DNA from: Caenorhabditis remanei
Lineage: Eukaryota; Nematoda; Chromadorea; Rhabditida; Rhabditidae
DNA: 64,000 nt
Direction: 5' to 3'
NCBI RefSeq assembly: GCF_010183535.1
Contig: NC_071329.1
Span: 15,762,879-15,826,878 of the forward strand
Below, in pieces: positions 11,501-22,100 of the stretch. How positions within the stretch are numbered: the first letter of the stretch is position 1; the number at the start of each line of letters is the position of its first letter. Below the pieces are notes generated by a model. That model was not told where the DNA came from, did not search any database, and saw only the letters and a list, made by a program, of their open reading frames with translations. Made by a program: the position numbers and the translations under genes.

Positions 11501-12585
11501 TTTACCATCAGGCGGAAATATTCAAACTTCCTTAAAGTCCCTCGAATTAAAAATTTCGAAATTTGAACCAAAAAAAGTTCAAGACCAAAAAAGTTTCAAT
11601 TCATGTGTCTGTGACATTTCAAATGATATCTTAATAGTCCGTAATTTTTCAAAAAGTACAGATAGACTCTTTTCGAAATGTTGTGTTCGATCATGTGCAA
11701 TTTCGCGGGCTGTACTTTTTTAGTCGAAAAAAGTTTTGTCTTTTCCGAAAATTCTAAGAATAATGGGAGGGTGTCACGAATTCAGAAAAGTTGAATACAT
11801 AGGGGCCTTTCTCCGAAGCGTCGAATGTTCTGGATAAATCCCGTTTTAGTTTTTGAGCTAGTATAGTAAATCCTCCTAATATTATGAGTAATCGTACAAA
11901 ATTAATTCCTTAGCTTTTCAAAAAATCTCGTGCAGATTTATGAATACACGGGAAAGGCGTATGTAGGAAGAGTTGATCTCCTGGCCAGTAGATTTTTTGA
12001 TGGACTGCGAAATCTCGGCCCGGCCAGGGTCGGCCCGTCGGCCCGAAATTTTTATCAAAAATGGCCAAATATCCTATGTACGCCTTTGTATTTAAAATCA
12101 TACTCGAAAATTCGACATTTTTGCGAAAAAATTGAAAAATTCAATGGCCGACCAGACCGGACAGGCCCGTTGCAAGTCTGGGGACAAAGGGATATCACAG
12201 GGTTATGGAAAGATACCTTTCCAAGACTGGATTCATGATATCTGCTCCTTCATTTATAGTGGAGTTAGGCCCCGCCCCCCCCCCCTCAAGGTTTGCTTCT
12301 TCTGAGCCACGCCCCCTTTGAAGTCATATGCCTCTCTAGCTCTCTAGGGGTGAAACAAGAGCAAAGTTCTCAGTTTATTATAAAAAAGATGAGATTTTTG
12401 ATAGTCACTCGTCTGGAAGGAAATGTCAAGTCATGCGAACACGGTGATAATTCGGATAAGTCACTGATTTAAAGAGCACAAAAGGAGGAGGATTTTCGTT
12501 CAAAAAGTGTAGTTTTGGATGATCAAGAATCTGTGAAGGGACGTCAAGAAGTGTCGAAATGATTGAGACAAAATTTCAGTTGGTT
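8525..12585. other. Long intergenic region, repeats only
   Basis: About 4 kb with no splice-supported coding exon. It holds several GTTGACAACTTTTTG half-palindromes (9150-9480), a type-E repeat at 9755-10060, a type-C palindrome at 11092-11246 with a half copy near 11370-11430, another type-E repeat at 11960-12175, and C-rich tracts near 10400, 10670 and 12275. The open frames here run through repeats. Confidence 0.5.
11092..11246. repeat. Type-C palindromic repeat
   Basis: The left arm reads GTAGTTGACAACTTTTTGAT and continues through GCCCACTTTTGAGATATGCG; the right arm is its near reverse complement. The centre carries CTTTAAAGATAAAG. Confidence 0.7.
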
Positions 12586-12587
12586 CT

Positions 12588-12899
12588 AATATCTCGGCAC
12601 AGTTCTTACAACCGCGCTCTACCGAAATCAATGAAAATTGTGTGCAAAATTGAGAGACTCAGAGAGAAAGAGACATTTTTCAAGGGTATTTCGGTGGAGC
12701 GCAGTTGTAAGAACTGTGCCGACTCTGTCAAGGTGAAGTTTGAAAAGTTTCAGGACGTTATTAGCACGGCACAGTTCGTACAAGCGCGCTCCACCGAAAT
12801 CCCTTTGAAAAATGTCTCTTTTTCTCTGAGTCTCTCAATTTCGCACACAATTTTCTTCGGTTTCAGTAGAGCGCGAATGTAAGAAGGGCGCCGTGATAG
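12588..12899. mobile_element. Two type-A MITEs in inverted orientation
   Basis: The first copy spans about 12588-12725 (CTCGGCACAGTTCTTACAAC to GTAAGAACTGTGCCGA). The second spans about 12760-12899 (ATTAGCACGGCACAGTTC to GGGCGCCGTGATAG). Both contain the core GAGACTCAGAG, one read as its complement, so they lie head to head. The open frame across them is not a gene. Confidence 0.75.
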
Positions 12900-13565
12900 G
12901 GACCGCTCAAATTTATGGTTTATATCTCTGTCGAGGGTGCCCGTACCAAAAAGTTGGCAACTACCAAAATGAAAATCTAGTTTCGATTACTGGTGGCATC
13001 TGAAAGTTTATGTTTTTAAGAGCACTCTCATTTATCACGGCGAGCCAGAAACTTGGCAGGAAGCCTAGCTCCTCATATAATCGCATTATACACCAATCCC
13101 CAGATGACCTAACTAGAATTTTCTAGTCTCACAAACCTCCAACACACAAAAAATTTGATGTTTTTGATTATCCTCGGACCACCCAAGACGAAAATTTGAA
13201 ATCCCTGTGTTTTTCAGACTGCTTTGAGAGACAAAGAGAGACAAAACTTGTGCTCATTTCATTAAAATTCCAAAAAAGTCATCGTCTAGTCTGGTGATGA
13301 AAATTATGGATTACAATCATTGGCATTGAACTTTTGAAAAGCAGACTAACCGAAATAAAATTCAGAAAAAGTTACACTGACCAAATTACACTGACAAAAA
13401 TATTACAGTGACCAAAATTGTTATATTCTTATTACTAATTCGGTTTGGAAAGGGATAGTAGTGGCCTAGGATCCGTCAACTCGGCCATCGTTATATCGTA
13501 CCACGAAAATGGCGTCACAACTTATTTCCTGCTTTGAGCCATTTCAGAATAACGAGGTCACTTTA

Positions 13566-13713
13566 TTATCACGGCACGCTTCTTCCAACCGCGCTCTACC
13601 GATATCAAAGAAAATTGTATGCGAAATTGAGAGACTCAGAGAAAAATAGACAGTTTTTAAGGGCATTTCAGTGGAGCGCAGTTGTAAGAACTGTGCTGAG
13701 CTAATACGAAAAA
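13566..13713. mobile_element. Type-A MITE
   Basis: It begins ATCACGGCACGCTTCTTCCA, contains GAGAGACTCAGAG and ends GTAAGAACTGTGCTGAGCTAA. Confidence 0.75.
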
Positions 13714-14317
13714 ATAAATATTTCTCGAATTTCCATGGGAACTCTCTCCTTGCTCAATAAATCTCTAAATAATAAAACGTCACGAAAATCGGCGAAGCGA
13801 ATAAATAAGTAAGGAAAAATAAGAATTTTTATGGGAGAACAAAAATCTCCCCCTAGCTAAGGGGGAATCGGTTTTTCCCTTTTTTTCTCCTTTTTTTATA
13901 TTTCTATCAATTTTTGTTCCAGATATGAGAATAGGTGACTAAAGTCATCAAAATACAAAATACATTGAATACAAAAACAGAATCTCGTGACACCTGATAC
14001 GACGTAAGAAGCCTTCGCTTCTGATTTTCAGATTTTCGCTAACGAATAATAGTGATACAAAGTTTTTGATATAGCAGGCTAGTAGAGATCAAAGTATACA
14101 CAACGAGATAAAAAATGTATTTTAATTTACGAAATGGATGTCGTCTTCAGAATTATTTATAAGTTTTTTATTTATTCGTGTGTATTCGGAAACCCCGTAA
14201 TCTCTTGTTTTCTTTTTCTTTTTTTTTTTGCATTTTGTGACGTCAAGGAGATTTATGCGCATTAACTTTATTAGAGAAGGTTGGGAGAGTTAGAATATTT
14301 GTAGTTTGGTGTTTTTT

Positions 14318-14443
14318 TTCTTACAACTGCGCTCCACCGAAATTCCCTTGAAAAATGTCTTTTTTTCTCTGAGTCTCTCAATTTAGCTCACTATTTTCTT
14401 TGGTTTCGCTAGAGCGCGGCTGTAAGACGCGTGCCGTGCTAGT
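14318..14443. mobile_element. Type-A MITE
   Basis: It begins TTCTTACAACTGCGCTCCAC, contains CTCTGAGTCTCTC and ends GCGTGCCGTGCTAGTA. Confidence 0.75.
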
Positions 14444-14476
14444 AAAAGAGGTGAGAACTGAAAACAAAAAAATGTG

Positions 14477-14552
14477 ATTGCTCTGTGGGTCTCGAACCCG
14501 TGACCGAACGCGCATGGGTACAACGTCGCAACCGGCTGAGCTACACGGCCGA
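14477..14552 (-). pseudogene. tRNA-like pseudogene with intact A and B boxes
   Basis: On the minus strand an A box (TAGCTCAGCCGG) is followed 40-odd bases later by a B box (GGTTCGAGACC). Both fit the pol III consensus. The cloverleaf does not fold cleanly: the outer T-stem pairs are mismatched (AC against AC), the D stem lacks GCTC/GAGC pairing and the acceptor ends pair poorly. It may be a decayed tRNA or the head of a tRNA-derived SINE. Confidence 0.45.
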
Positions 14553-14925
14553 GAACGCGGCCGCTTTACTCGGGACTGTGATAAATGTGTGGGTAAATCA
14601 CAATTTTTGGGTCCTGAGTATCCGGTTGTCTCCAAACTGATACATTTGTGAAATTTTTTATAAAAGTTTTGTTATTTGAATATAATATGTCAGTAAGTAT
14701 ACTCCGTGCTCGAAACTCGAATATTCTGAAATTTGGGCATTCCAAAACCGAGAAACTGGGACACTTTGGAGCATGAAAAAATGCCACAACTAGAGAATCT
14801 TGAATTTGAAAAAAACCCAAATATTAAGGTTTTTAATCACGAAATTTCAAAATCAAAACATCTTTAATACAAGATTTGAATATTTTTGAGCTTTTTTCAC
14901 TACAAGTTTTTTCCAAAAATTTATT

Positions 14926-15063
14926 AATACGTCACACTTCTTACAACCGCGCTCTAGCTAAACCAAAGAAAATAGTGTGCGAAATTGAGAGACTCAGAGA
15001 AAAAGAGACATTTTTCAAATGGATTTCGGTGGAGCGCAGTTGTCGGAACTGTGTCGAGCTAAT
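14926..15063. mobile_element. Type-A MITE
   Basis: The left end is CACACTTCTTACAACCGCGC, the core GAGAGACTCAGAGAAAAAGA, and the right end TGTCGAGCTAATA. Confidence 0.75.
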
Positions 15064-16143
15064 AGATTCCTCAAAAACCTTTGAAACCTATAAAAAATCG
15101 TTCTAAGCATTTTTTTTTGATTATAAATCGGAAATTTTTGAAAAACCAACCGCTTTGTCTGAAAAAATCTGAAAACGGAGCACATTTTTTATTGAAAAAA
15201 TTCTCATTTTCAAAACTGATTTTATTTCGATCCCAACGACTCCTTGACTATGATAAACTTTGTCTGGAAAATCTGAAAAAGTTATGATTTTTGTGTCTGT
15301 CTGTGTGTCTGACTACGTCCAGATGTCCACTTATATCCATCTGACATCATTCGAAAACTTTCAAAAACTTTCCCGTTTTCAACCAAATCTCTCCATATCA
15401 TTACTCACGCTGACATTCCCCCGCATAAACAAATTTCAGTGAAGAGAAGTGTGAAGGGGAAAATAATAGTATTTTGTGAAGCAGAACGAGAAAAATTGTA
15501 CATTATAATTAGAGCGGAGGGAATAAACAAGGAAGGGAAATGATAATAATAGGGAATGCAAAATGTCAGAACATTCGGTTTTCTTTTGGGGTTTTCAGGG
15601 GGGAAGTTTTGAGGTTTTGGAGATGGGCGGACATCTGGACATCCGGACACACAGACAGACGATTTGTTCCGAATGTTCTGAAAAGTTGACGTCACAAGAT
15701 GTACCTGAAGAAACTATAAAAGTGAATTGAAAATTGTATCTCAAATCTTTAGAAGTCAGAAGAAAAAGTGTCAGGTGACACGAGCTCGCGTATTCTAAAA
15801 TGGCTCAACAAGGGACATATAAAGCTATATTCTGGGGAATAAAAAGGATAAAACAATACAACTTTCGGTGATGGTTTCATATTAAGGGGTGCATTAGAAA
15901 TTCTCTAATTTCGGGGGGAAGATAGCAGGAGAATCGAATATGTTTCAGATAACTAGAGGGGCTCAAAGTCAATTGACATGGCACAGAAATACGGGAATTA
16001 GGGTTCGGGGCAAGGAGAAGAATTCCGGATAAAACTATGATACATGGAAAGGTAATTAAATAAGAGATAATTAATTAGGCAATTGGGGGTGGGGGCAATT
16101 ATAATTATAAAACATATCGATATTCAATTATTAAAAGAGACAA
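15064..16143. other. Intergenic, no gene seen
   Basis: No coding exon is supported. Microrepeats TGTCTGTCTGTGTGTCTG (near 15296) and its complement near 15640 belong to the dispersed gacatccggacacacagacag family. This is the 3' flank of the demethylase gene; AATTATTAAA-type sequence near 16130 may serve its 3' end. Confidence 0.4.
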
Positions 16144-19100
16144 TCAGTGATATCTCTTGCGTCGATGCAAATGAGCAGTCGAAGTGGATGGAGCATTTGG
16201 GTCGTAATCGTCATCATCTTCCGAATCGTACGGATCATCGAAGGCGGTCGACGTCGATGGGACATCTGGAGCCGATGGAACATCTCTCGACACGTGGAAT
16301 CCATCGAAGAGAGATGCGAGGGTGTCGAGTGAGTATCGCTGATAGACGGTGACATGTCGGAATCTCATTCTGAAATTATGGGATTAAAAGAGGACTGAAG
16401 TCATATTTTTAAGCCCAAAACGAGTATTTTAGCCCAAAAACCCCAAAACACCTAAAAAAAAACCCCCCATGGCCTAACTTTTCCATTTGGTGGCCTAGAA
16501 ATCCAATTTTCCCGAAAACTAGTCCCTGAACCCGATTTTGACGACTTTCTTTCATTTCGGACTGGAAAAGTGCAAAAAAATGCAAAATATGGCCGTGGCC
16601 TAACTTTTCACATGGTGGCCTAGAAAATCGGATTTTCGGAAAACTAGTCCCCGACTGGTTTATATCGGTTTTAATGGTTTTTGGCTCTAAAAACGTCTTT
16701 TTTGCAGAAAAACCACTTTTTCCAATGAAAAAACACGTTATTAGAGCCAAAAACCATGAAAACCGCTAAAAATCAGCCGAGGGACTAGTTTTCCGAAACA
16801 AAAACTTGGAATCAAGAATCCAGATGTCAGTTTTTGAATTCCGACTTCAAAAACCACTTACTTCGCACAACATCCAAAGCAGAATACCAGTGGCACGACG
16901 GTCGTTCCAGTTCCATCATTCTCAATATATTTTGCTGGTTTTCCTTTTTTTGGAGGAATCTGTTCCTTGATAAGAACGACGGGAATATTGTTGAAGAGTA
17001 CTTGACGGCAATGATTGCACCGTTCGACTGACGCCATATTGACGTCGCCATTTTTAGCATCTTTTGGGGTGAAGATTTTGGGTTTTTTCGAGAAGTAATC
17101 GATTTCGAATTGGCAGTTGGCGAGAGATCTGGAAATAAAGAATGTTCTTCATATTTTACAAAAATTCCAAAAAATAACAGTTTTTGATCGAAAATAGTTT
17201 AAACTCTACAAAAATTCTGCTTTTTTGGAGAGAATCAGGATAAATATGGACCTTGGAGCGGAAAAACTTAAAAAATTACTGAGAAAAAGACGATTCTTGA
17301 GTGATTTCAATTTAAAAATTGTGCAAAAATCACTAAAAATCAACTTTTTGCAGTCAAAAAAGTTTTTAACAGAGATTTCAGAAAAAAAGACGAAAATCGT
17401 TAAAACAAGGTTTTAATTAAAAACATCCAAAAAGGGCGATTTTTAACAGAAAATCGTCAAAAATTGCACATTTCTGTTTTAAAATCAGTTTTTTTTTTGA
17501 GTATTTTTTGAAAAAAAACAACTTAAAAACCGCGAAAAATGTTAATTTTTGAAGTTTTCGGGAAAAGTGGAGAAACTCGGGAAAAGTGGAGAACTTTTCT
17601 TTTTTTCATTTTTTCATGTAAAATAAGTCGGAAAAAACGACATTTTCGCAATTCGGTAGCTTGTAAATAAATTTTCCTCCAGCAGGAATCCTTTTTTTTA
17701 CCACAGAAACTTCAAAAGTCAACATTTTTCCCATGTTTTTTCTTCTAAAAATACTCAAAAACTGATTCTGAGACAGAAATGTGCAATTTTTGATAATTTT
17801 CTGTTAAAAATCGCCATATTTTTGGTATTTTTAATCAAAATCTTGTTGTACCGATGATTGCAAAAAGTTGATTTTCAGTGATTTTTGCACAATTTTTTAA
17901 ACCAAAATCACTCAAAAACCGTCGATTTTTCAGGAAATTTTTGCGTTTTTCCGCTTCAAGTTTCATATTTTTCCTGTTTCATCCTAAAAAAGCAGAATTT
18001 TTGTTGAGTTTGAGCTATTTCCGATCAAAACCTGTTATCTTTCGGGGATTTTCGTCAAAAAAACACCTTGCACTACAGGAATCTGCCTGAACACGCCTGA
18101 TGTTCTTTCTTAATTCTAAAATCAGATTTTTCCATTACTAACCGCATCAGAATGGATTTCACTAGTTGCTTCATCTTCTCATCCATTTCAGCTCTCTGCA
18201 TCACCATATTCCACGCGATAACCTCAATTGGCATGAGCGACGGGTATTTGTTGGCCAAATAATAATCATGACAGGCGGCAGCGACAGCCAATTGAATGTA
18301 AGTGGGCGTGGCCAAATTCCAGGAGAGATTCGTCGTGAAACCACTCGACTGTACCCAATGGTAGGTTCCAATTCCAACGTAAACGAGGTCTCCTGGCTTC
18401 TGGATGAATTTCTGAAGTGGAATTCCGGCGGCGATGATTTCCGCTTCGCATCCCCAGAATCCCTCGATTAGCATCTTCTGCGATTTCATCCTTTTCGCAA
18501 CAATCTTCTGAACTTGGGCGGCATACTCCATTGGGATACCGTACCAAATACAGTCTCCTGGTCCAGTGTTATAGTTCAGAGAGGCCAGACAGTTGTTCTC
18601 GAGATGGCCAATGGTACGTCCTCCTGGGAGTTTCAAGTACATTTGTGGCTTGTTGAGGCCAGCTATCATCTCTCCAGCGTAATTCAGTAGTGTTCCGCAC
18701 CCATCTGGACGGAAGGCGTCGGGGAAGCGAGTCACATTCTGAAAATTTGGAATATTCAATATTGAAAATGAAAGTATTATTAGCACGACACGCTTCTTAC
18801 AACCGTGCTCTACTGAAACTCAAGGAAATTGTGTGCGAAATTGAGAGACTCAGAGAAAAAGAGACATTTTTCAAGTGCATTTCGGAGGAGCGCAGTTGTA
18901 AGATCTATGCCAAGCTAATAGCTCGGCACAGCCCTTCTTACAACTGCGCCCCACCGCAAACGAGAGAGTATCGGAAGGAGAGACGCAGAGTTTTTTCTCG
19001 CACCGACACAGATTCTCAGTTTTTGACATATTCTCGCGTTTTTTCATATCATTTTTTTGTAAATTCTTATGAAAAATAGCGAGAATAGGTCAAAAATTGT

Positions 19101-22100
19101 GAAAATCCGTGTCAGCGTGAGATAAAACTCTGTGTCTCTTACCGATACTCTCTCGTTTGCGGTGGAGCGCAGTTCTAATAAAAATGCAGTGCTAATAGTA
19201 TTACTAACCTCTGCTTGTCTTGGCCAAGTCTTCGCATCGGTCAAATCCATATTTGTACCAAATGCGCTCATTGTTGCATCCTTAGCGATTCCAGTGATCC
19301 CGTCTAATGGCATACTTGAGTCTTTCATCTTGGTTGCCAATTCTTCAGTGATTTTGTCGACGTCCTCCGGATTGGTCTCGATTTGCGAGATTGCTGAAAT
19401 AGAGAATAAATTGAGAACACATGTCTTACAACTGCGCCCCACCGCAAACGAGAGAGTATCCGGGAGAGACGCAGATTTTCACAGTTTTTGACATATTCTA
19501 GCGTTTTTTCAAAGTATTTTTGTAAATTTTTATGAAAAAATGCGGGAATAGGTCAAAAACTGTCAAACTCTGCGTCTCTCGCCAATACTCTCCCGTTTGC
19601 GGTGGGGCGCAGTTGTAAGACTGGTATCCTCACCTTCTCTCACCAACTCCTGAATCTTCTCATAGTATCCACTGAAATCAGCGAGTTTCTTCGTGTGATG
19701 AGCGTCGTAGCAAGCCCAGCCGCGAGGCATCGCCCCCTTCTTTCCTTTCTTTGGGATACACCAATAGTTGGTGGTCGCCTTCTGAGGAATCTGTCGCAGA
19801 CATATCAAATCATAATCATGTTTGACTTTAGCGAGTGTTTCAATCAAGAAATCATCCGGATTCAGTCCAATTACGTCGCCGAGTCCACGAACAACACTCA
19901 TACTTGTAGTGGAGAGCACGTCGAGAACTCTGGGCATTTGCTCCAAACTGTCCACTTGGTAAATTGGAACAGGGAGATATCCTGGAGCAGGAGCCGGCTC
20001 CTCTCCTCGGAACCTTTCGAAAAATTCCAATTCTTTTGGAACAACTTTCTGGTTACAATCATCGAAAAAGTATTTGTTCTTCGTTTTATCAAACTTTTGG
20101 AACACATGATTCTCATTTGTATTCCGACGACGTTTGGCAGCTTCCAGCACTTCATGACTGCTAGTAGTCAATGGATCTAACAGTGGTGCACCAGTGAAAC
20201 TGATCTTATCTGGGTAATCGTGGGTCGAGGCAGAGACATCCTTCAATTCGATGGGATCCGCGAGAACCATTTCATCTAGTCGCTCGCTAAGACCACGGAA
20301 GTCCGATGTCATTGGAGCCGTTTCTTCCAGTGGGACCATGTACGCGTTGCAATTTGACTCCTAAAACAAAATTTTTTTTTAAAACCTTCCAAATTGTCTC
20401 TACAGTGTGCGCCATAAAGATAGGACACCCCCTAAAATTTGTCGTACTGGAAAATCCTAAAAAGTTATCAAAAATCGGTGAGTGCAGTTCGATTCAGCGA
20501 CCCTTAAAACCCTACGAGACAACCGATCGTTTGGATTGAGCAACTTTGAGCAGCTCTGTGCTCAAAAGTCACTTTTGAGGCCGCGTCATGAAGATAGGAC
20601 ACCCCCCAAAATCAGTACTTTTCGACTCTTTTTCCTAGAAAATGTGGAATTTTTTGATCGAAAATTGCTTGAAGTGCTCTAAATTCGAACAAGTTTTCTA
20701 GGACTAATTAGAGCATTTTAAGCAACTTCCGATCAAAAAATTCCACATTTTCTAGAAAAAAGAGGCGAAAAGTACTGATTTTTGGGGATGTCCTATGTTT
20801 ATGACGCGGCCTCAAAAGAGACTTTTGAGCACATAGCTGCTCAAAGTTGCTCAATCCAAACGATCGGTTGTCTCCAAGGGTTTTTAGGGTCGCTGAATCG
20901 AACTGCACACACCGATTTTTGATAACTTTTCAGGATTTTTCAGAACATCAAAATTTAGGGGTGTCCTTTCTTTATGACGCGCATTGTATCCTCACCTTAA
21001 CCTCATCCTCAATGTATTTGAAGACTCTTCTTGCTGCTTCCGCTACACCGTTTCGTCGAGAAACACACACAATTGATGACTTTGCAAACCATAATCTCGA
21101 ATCTCGGTGCACATTGATCTTTCCGTATCGATTTCTTGGTTGCGCCCTGACCGGTTGAACACATGGAGCCCTCGGTTTCCTCGTGAAAGATGCTGGGATT
21201 TTGGTAGGAATCCTTTCAAGTCGTTTGGATCTTCGCCTGGCCGGCACTTCTGAAGACGTCGACGGTTCCTGATTTGATACCAGATGATCCACTAGATCAA
21301 TCGGATCTTCTGGTTGATTCACTTCTTCTGGTACCTCCACCATCTGCATATTTTCCGTGAAAGAATCTTCTGAAGGGTATATTTCTACATCCAGCCAACA
21401 ATCTGAATCCGTTCCCTCCGCCTCTGTCTTCATTCGTTTCGAATCGGAATCGACGGCGTCTGATGTTCTTTTGCGCGTCGTTTCCGGAGGTGTGGAGAGT
21501 TCTGGCGCTGGGAAATCGAAGACAGAATACATGTATAAAGCAGGTGGAGCGGAATATGGGAGTGGGAAGGGAATCATATCTTGAACAGTGACGACCGTCG
21601 GTGGCTGTTGAGGATCTGTAAAAGATTGAGATAATATGAGCATTTCTGTTGATTTTTGTGAGATTCCAGAGATTTTTAGCTGAGCATTTTTCTTACAACT
21701 GCGCTCCACCGCAAACGAGGGAGTATCGTCGAGAGACGCAGAGTTTTTTTTCTAGCGCCGACACAGATTTTCACAGTTTTTGACCTATTCTCGCATTTTT
21801 TCATAACAATTTACAAAAAATACTTTGAAAAAAATGCGAAAATTGGTCAAAAACTGTAAAAATCTGTGTCGGCGCGAAAAAAAACTCTGTGTTTCTCGCG
21901 GATACTCTCTCGTTTGCGGTGGGGCGCAGTTGTAAGAATTGTGCCAAGCTAATAATAGGTTTCACAACTGTTCATTTCGCGACTGCGACATTTCGTAACT
22001 ACGACGTTTCGCAACCATAAAACTAGCAATAGTTCAATCTAGTTTTGCCAAAAAATGGATCAGATAACTTTTTCTTATATTCAACCAGCCTGGCTGCCGC

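Noticed and set aside
12559..12882. 107-codon plus-strand open frame
   Set aside because: It runs through two head-to-head type-A MITEs; the sequence repeats across the window as non-coding copies.
18166..18471. 101-codon plus-strand open frame
   Set aside because: It is antisense to the JmjC core exon.
19602..20180. 192-codon plus-strand open frame
   Set aside because: It is antisense to demethylase exon 3 and a MITE; the minus strand has clear KDM6 motifs and splice sites.
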